NCBI GenBank assembly: GCA_963082875.1
Contig: OY720097.1
Coordinates: forward strand, 8,316,501-8,380,500
Direction: 5' to 3'
Source: Corella eumyota
Taxonomy: Eukaryota > Chordata > Ascidiacea > Phlebobranchia > Corellidae
DNA: 64,000 bases
Shown piece by piece: positions 55,101 to 64,000 of the stretch. Position 1 is the stretch's first letter. Every line of letters begins with the position of its first letter. The position numbers and the translations under genes were made by a program. The notes beneath the pieces are model-generated. The model had not been told where the DNA came from. It saw only the letters and a program-made list of their open reading frames with translations, and searched no databases.

Positions 55101-58100
55101 GAATTACAAATTATTTACATTCGCTTTTAGGTTTTCTTTATCTGGCGAAATATTACCTATACCAGGCCACAGCGTTCCATTGGCAAGTTTGGGAGCTTTC
55201 TTACTTACTGTTGGATTCTTATGCTTTAATGGTGGATCATTGCAATCTGTATCAGGCAAGAATTGTTTTTAAAAAAGAAAAAAAAAATACACCTATATCT
55301 TATGGCCAGGCAAGGATAATAAAAAGACTGAATTATTTTTTTAGAGGAGGGAAATGGTTCCGAAATAGCTTTGGCAATGATGAACACCATTTTGGGTGGT
55401 TCGTCTGGTGGGTTAGTTGCCATGGTAACCAATCGACTTTATAACTCAGTAAAGGGATATGGAAAATATTGGTCTCTTCTCATGACAATCAATGGTGGTT
55501 TAGCAGGTATTGTTTCATTTTTAACCTTATCATTTTTTAACTATAGCAAACCAATCACGTAAGAAAAAACAACCAGCAATTTTTTAGAAAAACAAAACCT
55601 TTTTCAAACAACAAAAAAAAAGTTTAATAGTAAACTTTTTAAAAACATGTTGCAAAACAACATTTGGTCTTATATCAAAAATTAAAAATTTACAATCTCC
55701 GGTTCAAATGTTATATTTTGCAGGAATGGTGTCTATGAGTGCAGCATGTAATGATTTGGAACCATGGGCTGCTGTAGTAGTCGGTGCTCTTGCAGGCCTA
55801 GTATTTAAATTCATACAAGTTTTGGTGATAAAATTTCAAATCGATGACCCACTTGATGCTGTGGCTGTTCACATGGGTGGTGGTAAGTACTTTGTTTTCA
55901 CAGAATTTAATAATTAAAAAATGCAGAAGACAAAATTTAACAAAACTGAAACAAAAGATTTCTCGGTCAAAAGACAGACAACAAAGCTGTTTTACTTTTA
56001 ATGATTGTGATGTTAAAATCTAAATAGCAAAAACTGACAAACTTTGATGCATTATTCAACCATTTATAATTTACAGGATTTGTAGGTTGCATTACTGCAC
56101 CAATATTTGCAATAAGAGGTCAATATCTAAATGGAAAACCAGTAGGTGGAATAATCTACAGTGGACATTCTTTAGCTTTTAAAAGCCTGGGATGGAACTT
56201 ATTGGGAATTATCTCAATAATATTATGGTCAGGTAAGTGCATAGCAAATGTTGACTCAAAATTACACAAATAAGATACAAGAATATAATTTTTGAGATTT
56301 TTTACGCAACCTTTTACGCCAACCAGATTTTTTACACCCTCGTTTTTATTAAGGTTTATGCTGTTTTGTGCTGTTCTATACTTTAAAGATGATTGGTTTA
56401 ATTAGAATAACAGAACAAGCAGAAAATGTTGGAATTGATCAGTTTAAACATGGGGAACAGGCTTACCCTGAAAATTGCAGTCTATTGTAAGTTGACTTAT
56501 TTATTTTGCCAGAATATTTTTTTTGGATAAAAAACAACTTCTTATATATATGTGTGTGTGTAAGTCCAATTTATAGGCCTTCAAAATAAAATAAAACTGC
56601 TATTTGCCAGATGAAATTACATGTTGACATAATGACTTTAATTATCATACCAAAATTACCACAATATTTTTTATTATTAGGGATGAAAACCAGACTAAAT
56701 ATTCCATAGACAAAAAAAAACAATCTCTTAAAAAAATGCCATCAAGCAGGCCCTCCAGCAATGCAAGTAAAGTTGCTAAAGCAAGCATCTCATCCCTTGT
56801 AATAGAAAACAAAAATTCAGCATGGAACAACAACGAAATTCACTAAGTATGATGGAGTCGACACCCTCAAACTCCCATAAAAGAGAAAGTTCAGCTTCAT
56901 TCGTCAATTAATTACATTGTTTTCTTTTTGGATTATTTGTATTTTACATATTTTAAATAAACTGTCATACTTTATGGTCCGTTTGTTAATTATTTTCAAA
57001 CTGTATAGTCGTTTTAATTTTTGGTTGTTCTTTACAGCCAATTTACAAGGACCAAAAAGTATAAGTGACCCTCATTTTTTAATAAACTGATGTATAAAAT
57101 TATTATTAATTTTTTTTCTTCAAAACATACTTTATAAATTATAACTAATGTCATTAGCTTTACCTATTGTTAACAAAAATTCTTAGAAAAAGGAATGTAT
57201 TACACCAAACATTAATTTTTAATCTATTGAAATAAAAACTTCTTAACAAATTTTTTTTTTTTTTAATTTAAAATTTTGTTTAAAATTAGTTCTTTGGCTA
57301 TTTTTTTCAAATAACCTTAGCTATAACAAGCCCATTAACTCCCTTAGAAAAAATAAAAATTAATTTAAGTTAAAGATTACAACTTACACTTTGTCGTCCC
57401 TTTCTTTGGCGAGTCTTAAAATTTCAAATAAAACAGCAACTTTTCCTCCTGATTCAACACTGTCAAAAGCACGGTGATCGGGAGGAATAATCGACGAAAA
57501 CCACTCATCCGTAAATTCATCTTCATCTAAAAATACGAAATTAAGCTAAATTTTTCTAAATAATAATAGAATTAGGATTAAAATATTTAAATATTTTATA
57601 ACCATATAGTAATAAAATTTATTTTTATTTCCCAAAAAATAAACATTTTTTGCTATTACATGGAATTATCTCCTCCTCCTCTTTGTCTTCCTTAATGCGG
57701 GTGCGATATCGATTGCTCCTAGATTTTGCCTTTTTTACAACTTCCAGCTCTTCTTCTTCTTCTACACTTGAAGATTGATCCTCTTCCTCTTCATCGGGTG
57801 AGCTTATTGCAGCTTCTTCCTCTTCAGAAGTTGTGGCATCATTGGATTGGCCTTCTTCCTCTTCTTCTGAAGAGCTCATTTGGATGCGGCGAGATCTTTT
57901 TCTTCCGCTTAATTTAAAATATAAAAAAATAAACATTAAAAATTTTAAATTGCAAAAATAACTTAAATTAGTTGAAAAGAAGAAACTCACGGTGAAAGTT
58001 TGGTGTCAGATTTTCCCTTTTCTTCGTCAGAACTCTCTATTAGAGTAACACTGTTGTTTAAAGTTTCTTGCATACTTGTCTCAGGTTTATTTTGGATAAG

Positions 58101-61100
58101 ATTTATCCCATTCTCTGGTCTATAATTAAAATATACCAAGATTTAAAACATTCTTTATTTTTTTTAAATATTACAAATAACCTTTTTTAATAGTTTAAAA
58201 AAATAAGTATATTATTAAATTTTCCACTTTTTGTTTAATATCAAGATTTAGTTTGAATAAAAACTAGTGCAAATTATACTTTTACTGTTAAAATATTTTT
58301 TAATAGTAAAAATTTACTTAGGTTTTGTTGGACTATATTCATGATCTGTACTCATTGCTTCATCGGAGGAATCTTCATATTTTAAATTTGCTCGTTTTAC
58401 CTAGTGTCAAAATATGTTTATTCATTTTTTAATTTATTTACAGGTTTTAAAAATATACCTTATATTTTGATAATAAAGATTTTTTTATTCTAACACAGTT
58501 TTACAAAAACTTGAATGTTCAATAGTAACTTTTTAAATAACAAAATTAAGCTTGAACCTAGAAAAAATTACCAATGTTTGTTGATGCATAATTGTATATA
58601 AAAACCATTTAAAATTTAATAATAGCAATAATAACAATCATTAGACTGAAAAGAAGTTCTTACATACATAAATTTGTTATGGTTTATCAAAAATTTACCT
58701 CTCTTATAGTGTGTAGTTGTAATATACGAGGGTGGGTCCAAATTCTCAATAAGTTTTGGTAATCAGCAAATAAACCAGTGTCCCTACTTCCTCTTTCAAC
58801 CTTTTAAAATATAACAAATATTTAAAATTGTTATTTTATTAAATTTTATAGCTAATTTATTTATCGTCTTTTTACAAAATGGAAAACTTAAAACACATTA
58901 AATATAGTAACAAATAGTTTTTTATATAAATTTAAGAAAGAAAATTGTTAAAATTATATCGAATAAGATTATTTTATCATAAATTTGAGCTATGTGTTGG
59001 AGGGCCAACTTCAGGTAACATTTGCTACCCTGATCTAGTCACAAATTGTCAGTTTTTAGATTTTATTTAACTTATTGCCCACCTATTTACTTGTGAGTTA
59101 GCTTGACAGAAGTTGACACCATTTATAGCGCCTTATTTAAGAGCACTACAACATAAAAGCCGTAGGAATGCCAAAAAACACATGTTTTACAGAAATTTTT
59201 TTTATTTATATAAACTTACAGCATTGGGGTTTTCTCCTCTGTTAGTTTTAGTATTGAGAAAATGACGATATAGATCAATTTGTTCATCTGATAATCTCAC
59301 TTTGAGGATAAATTCTTTTTTATCGCACAAATATTTAGCTAAGGCTGTGTAATCTTTACGCTGTATTAATAAAATTAAATTTTACTTTAAAATTATTAAT
59401 TTAAAGTGTGCAGTATTATTTATGTTAAGCACAAATAATAAGTTTTAAAAAATTACAGGGGTCTTAGTTAAATTACTTACTACCGCTTTATCTTAAAATT
59501 TAAATATGTAACTAAAGGTGGTGTAAAAATAATTTACTTCAAAAAAATGTAGAAAAAATATTTTATTGCAAAAACACAAAAAAGCAATACCTGAACAAAC
59601 CCATGTAACATTTCATGCAAAATGTGACATCTTTTTTTCATTAGTTTAACGTCATAAACTGTTGAATCAGAATGTTGACCATTTAATATTGGATTAACAA
59701 ATCTGTTTCGAAACTCTTTTAAGGAACCAAGTAGGTTGGGTTTGACAAAGTTAACCATGCATTGATCTGGAAACAAAGTAAAATGTAAAAGTGTAATAAA
59801 AAACTTGACCTAAACAAAAAAAATTTAATAAAATTCCTTAAACGTCTTTTTACAAAATGGAAAACTTAAAACACATTAAATATAGTAACAAATAGTTTTT
59901 TATATAAATTTAAGAAAGAAAATTGTTAAAATTATATCGAATAAGATTATTTTATCATAAATTTGAGCTACACAATTATAACACTGTTAAAGGATTAAAA
60001 AAATCACATTTATTTAATAATTTAATAAAAAAATCCTACTAAAAATAAACAACAAAAATATATTATTCATATAATAATTTAAAAATTTACATTCAATCAA
60101 GTTGTTTTGTAGTGGGGTACCAGTCAATACTAATCTTCTTTTGGTTTTTATTTTGTTCATGACAATCGAGATATTTGCTTCAGAATTCTTTAACTTGTGA
60201 CCCTCATCACAAATTACCAAATCTGGACCTAAAAAAATAAACATAAAATATCTTGTTATGGACAGGCGTCTCTAAAATGCAAATTTTAACCTTTTTTATT
60301 ACTAATTGCACTATTACCACTATTTCTACTCTATCGCCAGCAAACCTTTTTTTGCATTAAGTTGCGCAACTTCATAAATATAACATACATTATTTCAGTC
60401 TTTACTATATTACCCTCCCCTAACTCTGGTAACAGTATTATTAGTGGAAATAGTAAAGTGGTGATAGTAAAATAGCTTTAATTGTGGCAATAGCAATATT
60501 ATGAATTTTTGATTTACTGATTTTAAATAGTATGTGACTAAAACAAATACCAGCAGTGTTGTGTAGTAGTCAGAACCCCTTGGTTCACAACATAAGGTCC
60601 TGAGTTCAATTCCCACTGCTTGCATGCTGTAGTGCTCTAAGTAAGGCGCTAAATGGTATCAACTCCTGCTGAACCAATACTTAATCAACAGTTCAGGTAT
60701 TAGGCAATTATAGTCTACAATACCCTGCTTAAGACAATTGGGACTGGGTCAAGGTAACTGATATTGCCTTATGTTAATGTTTTGTAAAGTCAACCTTTCA
60801 ACATCAAGAATAAGTAAATATAAAAAAATGTTTTACCATTTTTTTCCCACAATTTAAAATACATACCAGGGTCCAACAATAGTTGTTGAAAAGCAACTTT
60901 CCAGGGTTTGTATTTGATTCCAACTCCAGTTGCTAGTAACCGGAACATGTCGTATCCCATAATTAACACACCACCAAGCCTTTTCCATTCTTTTAACATG
61001 TTTAAACGAGCACGACGCAATGAATTTTCACTTAAATTGTAAACCTGTTAACCCATAAAATAAAAAAATATTAACAATTTCAATTATATAAAATAAATTA

Positions 61101-63845
61101 AAAATTTTAAATGATAATAATCTTAAAACATTAAAAAATCTATTTTATAAAATAAGTTATCTTCTTATAATATTAAAAATCATTTGACTTTATAAGCATT
61201 TTTCCCCCAAAAAAATAATTTCTGTGAACAACATTTTACTGAAATTCAGGTCAACATTTTTTTTAGGAAAGGGTAAAGTGTGAGTTGAAGTTAATAGAAA
61301 CAGTCTTATTATAAGTAAAATAAGGTTTCAGGTGCATGGTTTTCAGTCTAAATTTTATTTAAAAATTTGTTTTCTTTTTATTTAAAAATTTTGTCCTATT
61401 CAGTCTTATAAGCCATGAAACGATGAACAGTAATTAGTTTTAACAAAAAAAAACAATTTTTTTTTTAAAGTTTAAGCATAAATATAACACCAACATTGTG
61501 TTTCTTACTCTAATTGTTTTGTTGTCTGGGCACCATTTATGAAATTCATCAACCCAGTTCAGTAAAGTGTTTAAGGGAGCTACCACCAAAGCAGTAGTTA
61601 TTGATAATTCCTTGCAATGAAAAATGGTGTGTATAGATGTTATAGTCTGTAAAAAATAAAAAGCAGCATAACATTTTTTCAACAGAAGGCCTTAAGATAT
61701 CTACTTAAACCATAAAAAGAACCGTGATTTTTTAAAAATACTTTTAATAAACAAGTGATAACAATTTGCAAACTTATAAATAAAGTCGAATTTATAGGCA
61801 TTAAAAATTAAAAACGATCACTTATGATATTCAGCTAAGTAACTGTATACAAATATCTGTTGCAATTGAAATTAAACATTGCAGTAAAATGCAGCTTAGT
61901 AGACAGGAAATTGACTAGTTCAACTAATTAAAAAAAACAAAAACAATTTTTTTTCTACCTGTAAAGTTTTGCCTAAACCCATGCAGTGCGCTAGTATACA
62001 ACCCCCTCCATTTTCCTGTTTGGCTCTGGTCGTGTTTTCCACTAAATTGTCCCAAATAAATTGAATTCCTTCAACTTGATGAGGTTTCAAATGCACTGTT
62101 ATTTCAGGATGAACCTGTGTTAGTGCACAAACAATAAAAATTTTGATTAATATAAAAAAAATTAAAATATGTAAAAATAAAATAATTTTTATAGTTTTTA
62201 GTCCTTCAAATATTTGAGACTGCAAAGTACAAGCAAAAATCGGCAAGAACTGTGAGTTAAAATAGTTTGTTTAAGGACAGTAATATAAAAATGTTGCACA
62301 ATGATAATTGGGATTGTTAAATAAGCAAAACAAAATCTAATCATTATTTTCTAATAAAAACAAAGTTAGAAGAAACCAACCTCAACAAGAGGTTCTTTTT
62401 GCAAAACCAATCTTTTAGTAACAGAAATTGGTTCGATTAAAGGAATAGAGTCATCCAGACTGACTTCAACCAGTTTTTCACTGCCTCTCTCCTTTAACCT
62501 TTTTCTTCTTTCCTCTTCTTCCAACTCTGCATTCTGTTAGTAACAAATAGCTTAAAATTTTTTTTTAGATCTGCGTAATCTAATTGTAAGCCATTCATTC
62601 AAACTGTAACTTCCACAAATAAATTATTTACACAAAAATTTAATTAAAACTCTTAATTGTTAAATTATTACTATTTTAACAACAGACTATATTTTGCACA
62701 AATAACTTATTCTTAAAACACAACATAAATAACATTAAAACTAATTTAAAACCTTCGTTTCTTCGTTTAGGGCATCTTCAGTTAATATTTTCTTGATTGA
62801 CCTCCTTCCAACATGCTTCTCATTTCTGCTTTTTCTTTTCTTCTTTTTCTATAAGTTTACAATACATCATACAATAGTTTTTATGTAACTTTTTAAAGTA
62901 TATTGTGAAATTACAAAACTTACATTTTTTACTATCTTTCGTTTGTACTTCTCCTTTTTGTTTGGTTTCTGTGAATTAAACACAAATAAAAGGTTAACAC
63001 AAATACATAGCCTATATTAAAATAACCCAGTTAAAAATAAAATTAACAAACCATAAAGTAGGCTATTTTACAGAATAAGGCAAATATATATACCCTTAAA
63101 ATCCAGAACAGTATTAATTTTATTCTTGCACAAGCAACACAAGACATTATCCTTAGTTCTCGAAGTCAAATTAAACATATACATATATAAATGTATAGAA
63201 TCTAGTCTTATATCAACACAAAAATTTTATAACAAGCTCGCAGTTACAACCTTCCAAAATATATATAAATAATCAACACAAAAATTTTATAACAAGCTTT
63301 TAGTTACAACCTTCTCCTCTGAATCCGAATTTTCATTTTCCTGACTCTGATCTTCTGACACATCTTCTGTGTCCTCTGAGCTTGACTTTGGACTCAATTT
63401 TCTTTTCTTCTTTGATCGAGTGTCACGAGTTTTCTCTTCTTGAAAATCAGAAAGATCGGAAGACTCTGGTTCACTTATAAACTGTTCAGATTTTTTAACT
63501 TGACATTAAAAATTTTTTTTTTAAATATGCAAGTATATACTAGTTTTTGTTTCACTTTTTTTTAATTTATGAGTTTTTGAAAAAGGTTTAGACCAAAAAT
63601 TTTCCAAAAAAGAATAAGTTATACAAGATAAACCCAAGTTAATGCAAACAAATATGAATACATAATTTAAAATACAAAAACAGTTCCATATAAAAATGTG
63701 TTACCTTTATTTTTTTAGTTTCAACTTTTTTTGTGTTCCGATTGTTTCTTGTTCTTAATGTTCTACTTGATTGTTCTGAAGTAGTTGCCAAATCCAAATC
63801 AGAATAAGTTTCTGATTCACTTGAAGAAGGTAAGTGACGAACCAT
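49159..63845 (-). CDS. ATRX: ATRX-type SNF2 chromatin remodeller, ADD-less, 25 exons
   Basis: DNA-dependent ATPase of the Rad54/ATRX branch, known with its partners to load histone H3.3 at repeats and telomeres. Exons by eye, all GT-AG and in phase: 63705-63845, 63311-63481, 62924-62968, 62753-62848, 62381-62533, 61959-62114, 61509-61646, 60867-61044, 60091-60228, 59591-59766, 59220-59360, 58699-58800, 58318-58400, 57991-58119, 57660-57907, 57388-57526, 52393-52608, 51656-51833, 51291-51473, 50781-50939, 50341-50625, 49843-50070, 49588-49692, 49228-49333, 49159-49166; 1,233 residues. Walker A MGLGKT is near residue 251, the DEGH box at 367-370, and [11 protein letters not shown] follows. An acidic Glu/Ser linker separates the lobes. 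STKAGSLG and [11 protein letters not shown] (about 854-864) lie in lobe 2, then the ATRX-specific [17 protein letters not shown]. The N-terminus is Lys/Ser-rich without an ADD zinc domain. An in-frame TAG lies 9 bases before the ATG. The last 8-base exon is uncertain; reading on from exon 24 would stop at 49175. Confidence 0.93.
49370..49475 (+). mobile_element. tRNA-like SINE head in ATRX intron 23
   Basis: TAGTGTGGTATAGCAGTAATGG resembles a pol III A-box region, and AAAGGTTTCAGGTTTAAGAC, ~45 bases further, a B-box region. The body differs from the other SINEs here, so this is a different family or a truncated, diverged copy. It lies inside the intron 49334-49587. Confidence 0.45.
51008..51180 (-). 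mobile_element. SINE fragment in ATRX intron 19
   Basis: Minus-strand copy of the SINE body and tail (shared CAATTGCCCTATAATTA, GGAACATTAGTCACCC and ACCATTTATAGCGCC). The tRNA-like head is missing. It occupies about half of intron 50940-51290. Confidence 0.6.
51834..52392. other. ATRX intron 17, nothing recognised
   Basis: AT-rich intron of 559 bp between the exons ending and starting at 52393 and 51833. No repeat family or RNA gene seen. Its donor (AG followed by GTTTTTTT) is weak. Confidence 0.6.
52609..53574. other. ATRX intron 16, upstream flank of the nested AMT gene
   Basis: AT-rich, with no coding sequence found. A TATAAAT lies near 53494-53500, about 75-80 bases before the AMT start codon. 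In this base composition it is weak evidence for a promoter. Confidence 0.4.
53575..56846 (+). CDS. AMT: AMT-type ammonium transporter, 10 exons, nested in ATRX intron 16
   Basis: Polytopic plasma-membrane channel/transporter for ammonium of the AMT/Mep/Rh family. Exons: 53575-53671, 53883-54100, 54347-54500, 54772-54943, 55131-55255, 55345-55506, 55724-55882, 56077-56232, 56354-56486, 56681-56846. All join in frame to 513 residues, the usual AMT length. TM1 holds the family motif [29 protein letters not shown] with GPR matches the ammonium-transporter signature. His194 in that motif and His359 in AVHMGGG are the twin pore histidines. FNGGS and HGEQAYP near the C-terminus are also typical. 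The cytoplasmic tail is Ser/Lys-rich. Intron 5 (55256-55344) is GC-AG, the rest GT-AG. Being intron-rich, it is not a retrocopy. It lies antisense within the 4.8-kb ATRX intron 16. AMT rather than Rh by sequence; the exact paralogue is not assigned. Confidence 0.93.
56847..57387. other. 3' flank of AMT within ATRX intron 16
   Basis: AT-rich, no further coding sequence. It should hold the AMT 3' untranslated region and the 5' part of ATRX intron 16 on the minus strand. Confidence 0.5.
56956..56961 (+). terminator. Possible polyadenylation signal of AMT
   Basis: AATAAA about 110 bases after the AMT stop codon, with another at 57081-57086. Confidence 0.4.
58865..58992. repeat. 128-bp perfect duplication, copy 1 (ATRX intron 11)
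   Basis: Identical base for base to 59843-59970, from CGTCTTTTTACAAAATGG to TTTGAGCTA. This copy abuts the tail of the SINE at 58990. Confidence 0.9.
58990..59170 (-). mobile_element. SINE copy in ATRX intron 11
   Basis: Minus-strand SINE body and tail (GTGTTGGAGGGCCAACTTC, ACCATTTATAGCGCC), ending close to exon 11 at 59220. The tRNA-like head is not clear. Related to the copies at 47095, 51008 and 60548. Confidence 0.6.
59843..59970. repeat. 128-bp perfect duplication, copy 2 (ATRX intron 9)
   Basis: Second copy of the 128-bp sequence at 58865-58992, 978 bp away in a different intron and without an adjoining SINE. Confidence 0.9.
60548..60815 (+). mobile_element. tRNA-derived SINE, full length, in ATRX intron 8
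   Basis: A-box-like GTTGTGTAGTAGTCAG and B-box-like GGTCCTGAGTTCAATTCCC (a good match to the pol III consensus). The body has AAGTAAGGCGC and TCAACTCCTGCTG, and the tail GTCAACCTTTCAACATC is followed by an A/T-rich end. Antisense to the host gene. Best-preserved tRNA head of the family here. Confidence 0.75.
61045..61508. other. ATRX intron 7, nothing recognised
   Basis: AT-rich intron of 464 bp. No element or RNA gene seen. The 312-bp intron 6 (61647-61958) is likewise empty. Confidence 0.6.
63212..63314. repeat. 43-bp direct repeat duplicating the ATRX exon 2 splice donor
   Basis: 63212-63254 and 63272-63314 match at 40 of 43 positions, 60 bp apart. On the minus strand the second copy contains the exon 2 end and its donor (AAG followed by GTTGTAAC). 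The first copy carries the same donor context deeper in the intron. Exon 2 read through to that decoy donor meets a stop within eight codons. Confidence 0.7.
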
Positions 63846-64000
63846 AATTAACTAATTAACTATTCCTTTTACTTTATACACTTGTAAAAATAATCATCTA
63901 AAAAAATAGTTAGATTTTACATCTATCCATAAACTCTTTATTTTATAAATACATCAAGAAAAAATACAGATAGTCAAATATCTTAAGTAATAATAATTAC

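Noticed and set aside
57726-57917. Plus-strand Leu-rich open frame
   Set aside because: Antisense of the Glu/Ser-rich linker exon of ATRX.
60548-60625. Possible tRNA gene
   Set aside because: A and B boxes are present but the cloverleaf is not kept, and the sequence continues into a SINE body and tail shared with other copies.

Overview
The window is AT-rich (by eye about 70%) nuclear DNA from a non-vertebrate animal. It holds a 25-exon ATRX-type chromatin remodeller and a 10-exon AMT-type ammonium transporter, both with many short GT-AG introns, plus several tRNA-derived SINEs. Vertebrates keep Rh proteins but not AMT transporters, so a vertebrate is unlikely. The intron size and gene density would suit a tunicate, but the sequence alone does not fix the species.

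Positions 1 to about 47,170 are one repeat array that continues beyond the left edge. Its unit is about 10.7 kb, and successive unit starts lie at 1, 10,256, 20,949, 31,645 and 40,570. Inside each unit long arms are repeated in opposite orientation about two axes. Axis A is a core of about 0.77 kb with a broken, coding-like fragment. Axis B is a loop of about 1.6 kb. The array therefore alternates polarity instead of being a simple head-to-tail satellite. One arm often carries an extra direct 1.76-kb duplication. The middle units (U2 and U3, period exactly 10,696 bp over many landmarks) are almost identical, while the right-hand units are shortened and diverged. Units also carry degenerate telomere-like TTAGGGTT clusters, variable G-tracts, SINE tail fragments and a 176-bp inverted-repeat segment. 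I find no intact gene in the array.

Positions 47,095-49,158 hold a full-length SINE at the array border, then AT-rich intergenic DNA.

Positions 49,159-63,845 hold an ATRX orthologue on the minus strand. The model joins 25 exons in phase into 1,233 residues, with all SNF2 helicase motifs and the ATRX-type C-terminal region but no ADD domain. Its 4.8-kb intron 16 contains a complete AMT gene on the opposite strand (53,575-56,846, 513 residues). The other introns carry SINE copies, a perfect 128-bp duplication shared by two introns, and a duplicated splice donor.

The most unusual items are the alternating-polarity array, the antisense nested transporter gene and the intron duplications. I see no evidence of a CRISPR-like or other prokaryotic system.
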